Source: Desulfoluna butyratoxydans (lineage in GTDB: Bacteria > Desulfobacterota > Desulfobacteria > Desulfobacterales > Desulfolunaceae). From it: DNA of 64,000 nucleotides. The notes beneath the pieces are model-generated. The model was not told where the DNA came from and searched no databases. It saw nothing but the letters and a program-made list of their open reading frames with translations. The stretch is from positions 186,001-250,000 of the forward strand of contig NZ_CAADHO010000001.1 in the NCBI RefSeq assembly GCF_900699765.1, read 5' to 3'. This document shows, piece by piece, positions 17,825 through 28,606 of this stretch (positions are counted from its first letter, which is position 1; every line of letters begins with the position of its first letter). Made by a program: the position numbers and the translations under genes.

Positions 17825-18838
17825 ATGACCCAGCTTCCCCTGCTGGCCCTGACCATGGGCGATCCCTGCGGGATCGGCCCGGAAATCGCCGCCAAAGCCT
17901 TTCACTCCCCAAAAGCCCATGAAAACATGCGCCCCCTGCTCGTGGGCGACGAAGCAACCATGGCAAGAGCCGTTGAAACCACCGGCGTACCCTTAACGAT
18001 CCGGACTGTCAGCTCGGTCAGCGAGGCCCGCTTTACCCCGGGCACCATGGACCTTCTCCCCGTCTCCTCCCTGGCCCCCGACGAAGTGGTACCCGGAGCC
18101 CCCACGGCCCGTACGGGCCAGGCCATGATCGATGCCATCACCCGCTCTGTGGACCTGGCCCTTTCCGGAGAGTGCGATGCCATGGTCACCGGCCCCATCC
18201 ACAAGGTGGCCATGAAGCTGGCCGGATCCGAATTTCACGGGCACACCGAGCTCATCGCCTCCCGCACCCGCGCCACGGAGTTCGCCATGATGATGGCCGG
18301 AGACCGCCTCAAGGTGGTGCTGGTCACCATCCACATCCCCCTGCAGGAGGTGGTTCGCCAACTCACACCCGCCAAGATCACCGACCTCATCAGCCTCACA
18401 GCCCGTTCCCTCACCGAGCGATTCGGGGTGGAGAGTCCGCGCATCGGCGTGGCAGGCCTGAACCCCCATGCCGGGGAAGAGGGCCTCTTTGGCGACGAGG
18501 AGAGCCGCCTCATTGCCCCGGCCGTGGAAACAGCACGGGCCCTGCATCCGGAATGTGCCATCAGCGATCCCTTGCCCCCGGACACGGTCTTTTTCAAGGC
18601 CGCCGAGGGGCACTATGACGCCGTGGTCTGTATGTACCACGACCAGGGCCTCATCCCGTTTAAGATGGTCCATTTCCATGACGGGGTGAACACCACCCTG
18701 GGGCTTCCCATCATCCGCACCTCCGTGGATCACGGCACTGCCTACGACATCGCATGGAAAAACATCGCCTCGGAAGGCAGCCTCCTTTCCGCCATGCACA
18801 TGGCCGCCATGCAGGCACGAAACCGAATCCGCAGGTAA
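17825..18838 (+). CDS. pdxA: 4-hydroxythreonine-4-phosphate dehydrogenase
   Basis: A 337-residue NAD-dependent enzyme of the DXP-dependent pyridoxal phosphate pathway. It oxidises 4-phosphohydroxythreonine, which then loses CO2 and is condensed by PdxJ. The N-terminus LTMGDPCGIGPEI is the family signature. Metal ligands are expected in FHGHTELIA, GLNPHAGEEGLFGDEE and, near the end, YHDQGLIPFK and DHGTAYDIAWKNIA, which are all present. The ATG at 17825 has AAAGGAG eight bases upstream; the open frame runs further up without support. It is 70 bases ahead of uvrA on the same strand, with no clear terminator between them. Confidence 0.95.
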   Translation: MTQLPLLALTMGDPCGIGPEIAAKAFHSPKAHENMRPLLVGDEATMARAVETTGVPLTIRTVSSVSEARFTPGTMDLLPVSSLAPDEVVPGAPTARTGQAMIDAITRSVDLALSGECDAMVTGPIHKVAMKLAGSEFHGHTELIASRTRATEFAMMMAGDRLKVVLVTIHIPLQEVVRQLTPAKITDLISLTARSLTERFGVESPRIGVAGLNPHAGEEGLFGDEESRLIAPAVETARALHPECAISDPLPPDTVFFKAAEGHYDAVVCMYHDQGLIPFKMVHFHDGVNTTLGLPIIRTSVDHGTAYDIAWKNIASEGSLLSAMHMAAMQARNRIRR

Positions 18839-18908
18839 ATACGGATGCGGAAACCTTGCGCCGCCCTCAGGCGGCGCACCATGCCCTTCATCAGGAATCA
18901 AACACACC

Positions 18909-21761
<2,853 letters not shown>

Positions 21762-21764
21762 AAA

Positions 21765-21795
21765 AGCCGCCCCTCCCGCTTGAGGAGGGGCGGCT
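21765..21795. terminator. hairpin between convergent uvrA and FHA gene
   Basis: A perfect 12-bp stem, AGCCGCCCCTCC (21765-21776) with GGAGGGGCGGCT (21784-21795), has a 7-base loop. On the minus strand it is followed by a T-run, so it is a good intrinsic terminator for the FHA gene. On the plus strand the tail is GAATAAAC, so uvrA termination there would be weaker. Confidence 0.8.
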
Positions 21796-21826
21796 GAATA
21801 AACAAAACCGCAATGAGGCCGGATGA

Positions 21827-22603
21827 TCAGGCCGGGGAAGCCGGTACCTCCGGGGCGTCGTCAGCTCCCGGTCCGTCCACCTTTCGCATACGCACCTTGG
21901 AGAGAAACCGCAAATTGGATTGCCCGAGGGAGACCGTGTCGCCATGGGTCATCTTCACGGGCTCCTTGCCCACCTTGGCCCCGTTCAGCTTAGGCTTGAT
22001 AAGGCCGGAGACGTGGTTCAGGTAATACCCGTCGTCACGACGAACCACGGTGGCCGCACGCTTTCCCACGAAAAACCCCTTGACCACCACCTCGTTTGAT
22101 CGGGCGCTTCCCATACGGGTATAGCGCCCCTCCAGCTCGATGCGTCCCTTGCCCCCCTTCTTAAACACCAGGATGGGCAGGGGCTTGGCTGAAACGCCCT
22201 TCAGCTCCTTTTGCCTGCCGTTTTTCAGCTCCGAGGTATCAATGGCCATGGTCACATCAAGGCTGCCTGCCTTGGTGGCCGTCAGGGGTGTCTCCTGAAA
22301 GGTGACATCGGCCCGGTGCTCGGAAAAGAGAAGCTGGTGCTTGCCCACCCCGAGCTCGTCGCCGTTTGTCAACACCGCCTTTTTGATGCGATTTCCGTTG
22401 ACGTATGTTCCGTTCTTGCTCTCAAGGTCCGATACGACCACGTTGTTTTCACGGAACTCCACACGGGCATGAAAGCCGGAGACGGCCAGGTTGCCGATGA
22501 TGACATCGTTCTTCTCATTGCGACCGATGGATAAGGGGCGACCATACTCCACGGTATATTGCCGGATCATTTTTCCCTGGTATTTCAATATCAGGAACGG
22601 CAT
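21827..22603 (-). CDS. FHA-domain protein, two FHA-like modules
   Basis: A 258-residue protein starting MPFLILKYQGKMIRQYTV. Residues about 18-90 form a clear FHA domain: LSIGRNEKNDVIIG, VSGFHARVEF and LESKNGTYVNG, with the conserved Arg, Ser-x-x-His and Asn-Gly. FHA domains bind phosphothreonine peptides. A second region (about 150-240: RMGSARSNEVVVKGF, GKRAATVVRRDDGYYL, LNGAKVGKEPVKMTHGD) has the same layout but lacks the Ser-x-x-His, so it is likely a degenerate FHA fold. There is no kinase domain or membrane segment, and no Ser/Thr kinase gene lies nearby. The start at 22603 fits the domain; a longer frame to 22660 lacks support. Confidence 0.85.
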   Translation of the reverse strand: MPFLILKYQGKMIRQYTVEYGRPLSIGRNEKNDVIIGNLAVSGFHARVEFRENNVVVSDLESKNGTYVNGNRIKKAVLTNGDELGVGKHQLLFSEHRADVTFQETPLTATKAGSLDVTMAIDTSELKNGRQKELKGVSAKPLPILVFKKGGKGRIELEGRYTRMGSARSNEVVVKGFFVGKRAATVVRRDDGYYLNHVSGLIKPKLNGAKVGKEPVKMTHGDTVSLGQSNLRFLSKVRMRKVDGPGADDAPEVPASPA

Positions 22604-23052
22604 GGGCCAGAACTCCAGAGTAACAACACCGCTTCGCCGGAACACGGGTTGCGATGGCAATGGTTGGATAGCAGGGCGATCAATAAAACCACGTAGATGC
22701 AGCCGGTAAAAAAAGGGAGCATGCCCGGAAGGGTCCGCGACCTTACCGATACCATGCCCTTAACTTTCATACTATATATGATTGGCTTTCTGGGGGTCAA
22801 GGGATCTTTCCGAGACAATCAAAGCGTCTGTTTTCAATGGTAAAGCGCAGGCAGCCGTTCAGTTCATTAATGCCTACGGTGACACTGCCGGGGACCAGAT
22901 TTGTGCCCGATTTTATGGATTGGGTTTGTCAAGCAGGTTTTTCAGAGCCACTCCGGCGGCATTACTGATATGGGTGAGCCATGTGCTTTGGGCTACACGC
23001 AAAAAGGGTTGGCCCAGCTTTTTTCAAAAAACTGGCCGTCGAAGGCAAGCTC
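22604..23052. other. gap between the FHA gene and the atp operon
   Basis: About 450 bases with no convincing gene. Plus-strand open frames here (for example 22782-23171) run through the atpE terminator and into atpE and have no protein-like sequence. ACTATATATGATT at 22770 could be part of a minus-strand promoter for the FHA gene, but no -35 partner is clear. Confidence 0.35.
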
Positions 23053-23091
23053 AAAAAAAAGGGCCGGATCGTTTTGTCAACGATCCGGCCC
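23053..23091 (-). terminator. intrinsic terminator of the F0 ATP synthase operon
   Basis: A 13-bp perfect stem (GGGCCGGATCGTT, 23061-23073, with AACGATCCGGCCC, 23079-23091) has a 5-base loop. On the minus strand it is followed by eight T (23060-23053). It begins 34 bases after the atpE stop codon. Confidence 0.93.
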
Positions 23092-23125
23092 TGAATGTGC
23101 TCAGAGACAACGAGGTTGCCCGGAA

Positions 23126-23398
23126 TTATCCGAGGAGACCTGCGATGGCTGCAGCCTGGGGATGCGCGTAGATAAGGATCAGCGCGATAACCAGAGCGTA
23201 GATACAGAGTGATTCGATCATGGCAAGACCGATGAGCATGGTTACAGTTACTTTACCGGAAGATTCGGGGTTTCTTGCGATCCCTTCAACGGCGGCTTTG
23301 AGACCCATACCCTGGCCGATGCCACATCCGAAAGCTGCGATGGCGATGGCAAGTGCGGCAGAAAAAGAGCTGACCACGAAGAACTGTAATGCTTCCAT
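23126..23398 (-). CDS. atpE: ATP synthase F0 subunit c, sodium-type ligand pattern
   Basis: A 90-residue two-helix proteolipid that forms the rotor ring. Helix 1 (about 8-32) holds GCGIGQG with Gln29. The polar loop is ARNPESSGK. Helix 2 (about 52-78) holds AMIESLCIY with Glu62, Ser63 and Tyr67. In the sodium-driven rings of Ilyobacter and Propionigenium the ligands are Gln32, Glu65, Ser66, Thr67 and Tyr70. Here Gln, Glu-Ser and Tyr are kept and Thr is Leu. The pattern therefore favours Na+ binding, though H+ use is not excluded. It is the last gene of atpZ-atpI-atpB-atpE and is closed by a strong terminator. Confidence 0.95.
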   Translation of the reverse strand: MEALQFFVVSSFSAALAIAIAAFGCGIGQGMGLKAAVEGIARNPESSGKVTVTMLIGLAMIESLCIYALVIALILIYAHPQAAAIAGLLG

Positions 23399-23492
23399 TT
23401 GTTTCTCCTTAATGTAGTGTGTATTGATATTCGGCTTCTTCCATTATCCCAATGTGTAAGCCGTGTAATCCAAAAGCAGTGTGCGATGCCGA

Positions 23493-24185
23493 TCAGTGTG
23501 CGTGTTCCAGAGAGCCCTGAAAGTAAATAATGGAGAGCAGGAAAAACACGAAGGCCTGAACAAAGGCAACAAAGATCCCCAGGGCCATGATGGGCAGCGG
23601 GGCAAAGTAAAGACCGGCCAGCATAAAGAGGATCCCCAGGACCAGCTCGTGACCCATCATGTTGCCGAAAAGACGGAACGAGAGGGAGAGCACCCTGGCC
23701 AGGTGACCGATGATCTCAATGGGCATGATGAGGGGAACCATCCACCAGACGGGGCCCATGAAGTGCTTCACGTATTTGACCCCGTGATACTTCACGCCGA
23801 TGAAGTGGGTGAAGCAGAACACCACCAGGGCACAGGCGCCGGTTGTGTTCAGGGTCGCCGTGGGCGGAAAGAAACCCGGCACCAGACCGATGAGGTTGGA
23901 GACAAAGATAAAAATGAAAATCGTGGCTGCAAGGGGGGTAAACCAGCGTCCCTCCTCCCCCACCGTCTCGACGAGGAAATCTTCCAGTCCGCCGATGACG
24001 ATTTCGAAGAAGTTCTGCCCCTTGGTGGGGATAAGGGCGGGCTTGCGAGCCGCAACAAAACCGATTCCCGCAAGCAGGAGCATCACCAGCCACGTGTACA
24101 TCACATGGGGATACTTGTGAGCATAATGATAAAGAGCCCCATTGACGTCAAAGAAATCAACCAGGAACAAAAAGGGATGTGCCAT
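23493..24185 (-). CDS. atpB: ATP synthase F0 subunit a
   Basis: A 230-residue membrane protein with five or six helices, the stator half-channel next to the c-ring. The essential arginine is in LSLSFRLFGNMMGHEL (about 167-182), and the last helix holds FVAFVQAFVFFLLSIIYFQG. The N-terminus begins MAHPFLFLVDFF. The conserved NLIGLVPGFFPPTATLNTT (about 95-113) is also typical. The start codon lies two bases after the atpI stop, showing tight coupling. No subunit b or F1 gene is in the window, so F0 and F1 are encoded apart, as in many Desulfobacterota. Confidence 0.96.
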   Translation of the reverse strand: MAHPFLFLVDFFDVNGALYHYAHKYPHVMYTWLVMLLLAGIGFVAARKPALIPTKGQNFFEIVIGGLEDFLVETVGEEGRWFTPLAATIFIFIFVSNLIGLVPGFFPPTATLNTTGACALVVFCFTHFIGVKYHGVKYVKHFMGPVWWMVPLIMPIEIIGHLARVLSLSFRLFGNMMGHELVLGILFMLAGLYFAPLPIMALGIFVAFVQAFVFFLLSIIYFQGSLEHAH

Positions 24186-24187
24186 CC

Positions 24188-24574
24188 TTACACCGCCTCC
24201 TTAAAGATGAGTTTCATCAGTTCGCACACCGTTGCCAGGGTGACACTCACCACGACCACAGAGAGTCCGAGAATGAGCCCCAGCGGATCCACAAGGTGCT
24301 TTGAAATGAGAAAAAAGATTAGTACCGCACTTATCAAAAACCTGACATAGTACTTTGCCAGGATCACATTCCTCGACGCAAGTTTCCTGGGCCTGAGCCC
24401 CTTTTCCAGGGTACGGGCAAGGAGATGGAAATTGACTGTTACGATGAGGGCGCCGCAGGTGAGGCCCATGGCCACGTCAGCAGAAAAAAAAATGGGTCCC
24501 AACACAGCAGCCAGGGCAAGAAGCACCCAATTGGCCCGTGTAACGAACCCCAGTATTTTCTGCTGCACCCCCAT
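24188..24574 (-). CDS. atpI: ATP synthase subunit I (AtpI family)
   Basis: A 128-residue membrane protein with four hydrophobic segments (about 13-30, 34-52, 71-90 and 97-115), matching the ATP synthase I family (PF03899). These assist c-ring assembly and may take part in Mg2+ or Ca2+ handling. The ATG at 24574 has GGGAGA six bases upstream. The frame is open for 94 more codons upstream, but that part overlaps atpZ and reads as non-protein. It sits between atpZ (17 bases upstream) and atpB (two bases downstream). Confidence 0.85.
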   Translation of the reverse strand: MGVQQKILGFVTRANWVLLALAAVLGPIFFSADVAMGLTCGALIVTVNFHLLARTLEKGLRPRKLASRNVILAKYYVRFLISAVLIFFLISKHLVDPLGLILGLSVVVVSVTLATVCELMKLIFKEAV

Positions 24575-24591
24575 GTAAATCTCCCATTCGC

Positions 24592-24810
24592 CTACAGTTT
24601 TTTGCTTCTTTTGACCGCAAGAAGAAGATTCCGAAATGCGGCAGCAATACCCAAAACGAGGAAGACAAGCATCAGCACGGGGGTCGTTCCGAAAAAGCGA
24701 TCCAGAAAAATCCCTACGCCGACACCCAGCAGTATCGAAATGGCAACCTGAAGCCCCAGACTGCTGTAATACGATAACTCTTTGAGGATCTGAGCAATCT
24801 CTTTGTTCAC
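24592..24810 (-). CDS. atpZ: AtpZ/AtpI-like protein heading the F0 operon
   Basis: A 72-residue protein with two helices: LQVAISILLGVGVGIFLDRFF and VLMLVFLVLGIAAAFRNLLL, in the pattern of the AtpZ family (PF09527, putative F1F0-ATPase Mg2+/Ca2+ partner). The GTG at 24810 (VNKEIAQILKELSYYSSLG) is preferred because AGGAAGGA lies just upstream. A GTG at 24837 would add nine residues. It is the first gene of the F0 operon. The 240 bases before it, up to selD, hold TTGACT at about 24896 (minus strand) as a weak -35 candidate. Confidence 0.8.
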   Translation of the reverse strand: MNKEIAQILKELSYYSSLGLQVAISILLGVGVGIFLDRFFGTTPVLMLVFLVLGIAAAFRNLLLAVKRSKKL

Positions 24811-25050
24811 AGTGTTCCTTCCTCGAACCCGCAACACAAGGCATTACGGAAGTCAACTCAGCCTTGACTCACCTATCATGCGAATTGCTGAAAGTCAATT
24901 CCAAAGAGCACTGAACATCATAGTTTTTAAAGACTTATATCACGCAACCCATGAGACATTCAGGCACATCCGCAACACACCGCCTACCGGTAAACGCATC
25001 AAATCAGGGGGCCACAGGGGATTCCTTCCCTCCCTTGCCACCCCGATTCC

Positions 25051-26103
25051 TCAAATGCACTCCACCGATCCGCAACTCGACTCACCGGCCACCTCACCCA
25101 CCACGGCAGCCTCCACGCCCAGCCCTTTCATGACGGAAAGGCAGGATTCAGCCTCGGATGCGGGCAGGGTCACCAGAAGCCCCCCGGAGGTCTGGGGGTC
25201 AAAGATCAGATCCGCAAGGCTGCGGGGCACCGAAGGAAAGACCTCCACCGACGTGCCGCAGAAATCACGGTTCCGGTATGCCCCGGCGGGCAGGAGCCCC
25301 ATCTCCGCATACTCCAGCGCCCCTTCCATCACCGGAAGGGAGGAGGCGGACACCACAAATCGTTTTTTTGCACCCCGTGCCATCTCCAGGGCGTGCCCTG
25401 CAAAGCCAAACCCCGTCACATCGGTGCAGGCCGTAGGGTGAAAGGTGTCAAGGGCCTCGGCCGCCGACTTGTTCAAGGCGGCACACACCTCCACGAGAAG
25501 GCGCGACGCCTCGGCTCCGGCCACCTGCCCCTTGATGGCCGTGGACAGCAGGCCGCTGCCCAGGGGCTTGGTGAGGATCAGGGCGTCTCCGGTGCGCGCC
25601 CCGCCATTGGTCAGAAGGCGCTTGGGGTGCACCACGCCGGTGACGGACAGGCCGTATTTGAACTCGGCGTCGTCCACGCTGTGTCCGCCCACCAGGCAGG
25701 CCCCGGATTCATGGATGGTCTCAAGGCCCCCTGCAAGGGTCTCGGCCAGCACCTCTTCGGGCAGGGAGTCCGTGGGAAAACAGACGATGTTCATGGCCGT
25801 CAGCGGCCGCCCACCCATGGCATACACGTCGCTCAGGGAGTTGGCTGCTGCAATGCGACCGAAGTCGTAAGGGGAATCGGTGACCGGCGTCAGAAAATCA
25901 AGGGTCTGGATCAGTGCCGTCTCCCCGCTGAGTTGATACACGCCGGCATCATCGGCACCGTCCACCCCCACGAGAAGCTCGGGGGGACGGGTCACCTTCA
26001 ACCCTTTGACCACGCGATCCAGGACCCCTGGATCCACCTTGGCCGCTCAACCGGCCGCCTTCACCTTTTCGGTGAGGCGTATGTTCTGCAATCTGTCCGT
26101 CAC
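25051..26103 (-). CDS. selD: selenide, water dikinase SelD, itself a selenoprotein (in-frame TGA)
   Basis: A 350-residue enzyme that makes selenophosphate from selenide and ATP for selenocysteine and selenouridine synthesis. A reader that stops at TGA finds only 328 residues from a GTG at 26037. Read through the TGA at 26049-26047, the frame extends to GTG at 26103 (GGAGGGG upstream) and gives TDRLQNIRLTEKVKAAGUAAK. This is the SelD active-site segment with U19 where other SelD proteins have Cys or Sec, followed by the catalytic Lys (K22). Downstream motifs VGVDGADDAGVYQ, NSLSDVYAMGG, GGHSVDDAE and FDPQTSGGLL are all canonical. A SECIS-like hairpin follows the TGA. It lies 13 bases after pyrK on the same strand. 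selA, selB and selC are not in the window. Confidence 0.95.
26016..26034 (-). promoter_or_regulatory. bacterial SECIS hairpin in selD
   Basis: Twelve bases after the TGA, the mRNA forms a perfect 8-bp stem, GATCCAGG with CCTGGATC, closed by a three-base GGT loop (minus strand, 26034 to 26016). Bacterial SECIS elements lie directly downstream of UGA and expose a GGU or similar apical loop to SelB, which matches this element. The hairpin lies inside coding sequence. Confidence 0.88.
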
Positions 26104-26116
26104 AACCCCTCCTTGC

Positions 26117-26911
26117 TTACACCTTGATGGTGCGGGCATCGAACACCGGCCCGTCGATACAGACATGGCGGTACGGCGCATCCTCGTCGCTGGATTCCAC
26201 CACGCATCCCATGCAGGCCCCCATGCCGCAGGCCATGATAATCTCCAGGGAGAGCTCACACAGGGCGTCGTGACCGTCCATGAGATCCGCAACCCCCACC
26301 AGCATGGGATGGGGCCCGCAGGCATAGACCTTGGCCGGATTTTTTTCGTTCAAAAGACGGGCCATGGGCGCTGTAATCCGTCCTTTTTCTCCAGCCGAGC
26401 CGTCGTCTGTGGTCACCACGACAGGGAACCCGAGCTCACGGAACGCCTCTTCGGCCAGGACATCCTCCCGGGTGCGCCCGCCGATAAAAACGGTGTGGTC
26501 CGAAGGCGATCCCCCCTTTGCAAGAATGCGCCTGGCCAGCAGCAGCATGGGCGCAATGCCGATGCCACCCCCGGCAAGAAAGGTGGTCTCCCCGGCCTGG
26601 GGCTCGGTGAACCTGTTGCCCAGGGGACCGAGCATGCTGAGGACGTCCCCTTCTTTCATCCCGGCGTAGACGCGGGTATTGGGGCCCACCACTTTGTAAA
26701 GGAGAGTGACAACGGTCTTGTCCCCTTGTGTTGTGACGTCATGGATGGAAAAAGGCCGTCGCAGCAGGGTGCCGCCCTTTTCTGCTTTGAGCATCACGAA
26801 CTGTCCGGGCGCGGCTTCGGTGTAGCGCGCCGGGGCCTCAAGGCCCATGTGATAGTATCCGGGGCTTACCTCCCGGTTCCATAGCAGGGTACAATCGCTA
26901 AGTTTCATCAT
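26117..26911 (-). CDS. pyrK: dihydroorotate dehydrogenase electron-transfer subunit PyrK
   Basis: A 264-residue FAD and [2Fe-2S] protein that passes electrons from dihydroorotate dehydrogenase to NAD+ in pyrimidine synthesis. FAD binding is shown by RRPFSIHD (51-58), NAD binding by FLAGGGIGIAPM (111-122) and the cluster by Cys 228, 233, 236 and 251 (ACGMGACMGCVV and HVCIDG). Order and spacing match PyrK. The catalytic partner pyrD(B) is not next to it. A role in a different oxidoreductase (PyrK/HydG-like fusions) is less likely given the full match. Its stop is 13 bases before selD, which suggests cotranscription. The start may be either of two adjacent ATGs. Confidence 0.92.
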   Translation of the reverse strand: MMKLSDCTLLWNREVSPGYYHMGLEAPARYTEAAPGQFVMLKAEKGGTLLRRPFSIHDVTTQGDKTVVTLLYKVVGPNTRVYAGMKEGDVLSMLGPLGNRFTEPQAGETTFLAGGGIGIAPMLLLARRILAKGGSPSDHTVFIGGRTREDVLAEEAFRELGFPVVVTTDDGSAGEKGRITAPMARLLNEKNPAKVYACGPHPMLVGVADLMDGHDALCELSLEIIMACGMGACMGCVVESSDEDAPYRHVCIDGPVFDARTIKV

Positions 26912-26935
26912 GATTCCATTAATTGTCGATCGTCT

Positions 26936-27697
26936 TTATGGGGCCGACGGTTTGATGCCGATCACCGTGGCCATCCGGCCGGTTGTATGATTCCGCCGGT
27001 ACGAATAGTAATGTTCCTCGTCACATCGGGTGCAGCACTGGGCAGCGGCTATGTTCGACGCCGAAAGGCCGGCATCACAGAGCTGGTCCCGGCTGATGGC
27101 CCAGAAATCAAAATGGTTGAACCCCACCCGATGGGTGCAAAAGGACCGGGGCAGCTCTGTTTTGTAATGGACAAACTCTGCACAGCAAGGCCCCAGGGAC
27201 GGCCCGATGCCCGCCAGGAGATCTTCCGGGCGGCACCCAAACCGGTCTGTCATCACTGAAACAGTGGCGGACAGAACGCCTGCCACGCTGCCGCGCCATC
27301 CCGCATGGGCATTGGCCACCACCTTCCTGACGGGGTCGGCAAGAACCACGGCCTGGCAGTCGGCGGTGAGGATGGTGAGCATGGCACCTGGGCGGTCCGT
27401 CACCACGGCGTCGGCCTCCACCGGCCCGAGCTCCGGCCCGGCGTGAACATGAACGGCGTTTCCGTGGACCTGGGAGAGCACCACCAGCTCGCTGCCGCCG
27501 CTCTCCTGCAGAATCGCCTGCCGGTTGGCGGCCACAGCCTCACCGTCATCACCGGAAGACACCCCGGCGTTGAGGCCCTGAAAGGGGCCGGTACTCACCC
27601 CGCCTTTGCGCGTAAAACAGCCGTGAAACAGCCAGGAAACCCTGGAAAGGGCGGGAAAGCAATCGTAAACCAGTTCACCTGAACACCTTCGTTCCAT
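26936..27697 (-). CDS. pgeF: PgeF/YfiH-family multicopper-like purine phosphorylase
   Basis: A 253-residue protein of the laccase-domain family (PF02578), formerly called polyphenol oxidase. Conserved metal-site segments are present: LSQVHGNAVH (His near 80), TILTADCQAVVLADP (Cys near 112), ANAHAGWRGSV (His near 129) and IGPSLGPCC. Family members have been shown to act as purine nucleoside phosphorylases and in peptidoglycan quality control in E. coli. GGGAGG lies six bases before the ATG. It stands in the same-strand run with the nitrilase upstream and pyrK downstream (24 bases). Confidence 0.92.
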   Translation of the reverse strand: MERRCSGELVYDCFPALSRVSWLFHGCFTRKGGVSTGPFQGLNAGVSSGDDGEAVAANRQAILQESGGSELVVLSQVHGNAVHVHAGPELGPVEADAVVTDRPGAMLTILTADCQAVVLADPVRKVVANAHAGWRGSVAGVLSATVSVMTDRFGCRPEDLLAGIGPSLGPCCAEFVHYKTELPRSFCTHRVGFNHFDFWAISRDQLCDAGLSASNIAAAQCCTRCDEEHYYSYRRNHTTGRMATVIGIKPSAP

Positions 27698-27779
27698 GGA
27701 GACCTCCCCTGTATCGACGGGGGTTTGTCACATGCCGGTGTGCGGAGACCCCGTCGCTGAAAACCCATGCCCCGCACGA

Positions 27780-28586
27780 TCATGCTCTTTCTGTCAATCG
27801 CCTGCTGTAACACATGGGGCGCCGTTCTTCAAGGCAAGGGACGTGCTCACGGGCAGAGACCATGACCTTCCGGTCCATAAGGGCCACCACCTCGCCGTCC
27901 GCACTGCCCCCGTGGGCCAGCTCATCCCCCAGGGGCGACACCACCTGGGAAGCACCTTTGTAAATAAGGTTTCCGGAGCGCCCCACCCGGTTGGCCCCCA
28001 CCACAAAGCATTGGTTCTCCATGGCCCGGGCCTTGAGGAGCGTCTCCCAGTGCACAAGGCGCGCCGCCGGCCACTGGGCCGGGACCACGAGGATTTCGGC
28101 GCCATCCAGGACCAGCCCCCGCGCCAGTTCAGGAAACCGAAGATCATAACAGACCATGAGCCCCAGCCGACCGATGGAGGTCTCGGCCACCACAGCCTCG
28201 CTGCCGGCGGTAAAATGGAGATCCTCCCCTGTGGGGGAAAAAAGATGAAGTTTGCGGTACGCCCCCTTTATCTCCCCGTCCCGGTCCACAGCGTACAGGG
28301 TGTTGACCACCGCTCCGTCCGCCTCTTCGGGCAAAGAGCCTGCCACCACCATGTTCTCCCTCGCGGCAAAGGCTTGGAGGCGGGCCAGGATCTCCGGGGT
28401 CTCCCGGGCCATGGTCTCAAGGTTTTTGTTGTCGAACCCGCAGCTCCACATCTCAGGCAGCACCGCCAAATGGCACCCTGCCTCGGCCAGCTTCATCAGC
28501 CCCTGAAAGGCCCGCGTAAGGTTGGCCTCAAGCCCCCCTTCCACCACATCAAACTGCACAACTCCGACCACAACCGATGGGTTCAT
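27780..28586 (-). CDS. nitrilase-superfamily carbon-nitrogen hydrolase
   Basis: A 268-residue amidase. The catalytic triad Glu-Lys-Cys is visible as VLPEMWSCGF (Glu near 44), GAYRKLHLFSPTGE (Lys near 109) and LMVCYDLRFPELARGL (Cys near 143). PAQWPAARLVHWETLLKARAMENQ also fits. The group resembles omega-amidase/YafV and Nit-type enzymes that clean up deaminated glutamine or glutathione; the exact substrate is not known. The start at 28586 gives the family N-terminus MNPSVVVGVVQFDV, with GGAG upstream. A longer frame to 28685 overlaps comF and is not favoured. It lies 20 bases after the end of comF. Confidence 0.88.
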   Translation of the reverse strand: MNPSVVVGVVQFDVVEGGLEANLTRAFQGLMKLAEAGCHLAVLPEMWSCGFDNKNLETMARETPEILARLQAFAARENMVVAGSLPEEADGAVVNTLYAVDRDGEIKGAYRKLHLFSPTGEDLHFTAGSEAVVAETSIGRLGLMVCYDLRFPELARGLVLDGAEILVVPAQWPAARLVHWETLLKARAMENQCFVVGANRVGRSGNLIYKGASQVVSPLGDELAHGGSADGEVVALMDRKVMVSAREHVPCLEERRPMCYSRRLTERA

Positions 28587-28606
28587 CTCAATCGCTCCTT
28601 CAACCG

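Noticed and set aside
22782-23171. A 129-codon plus-strand frame in the gap before the atp operon.
   Set aside because: It runs through the atpE terminator and into atpE, has no ribosome site and a random look.
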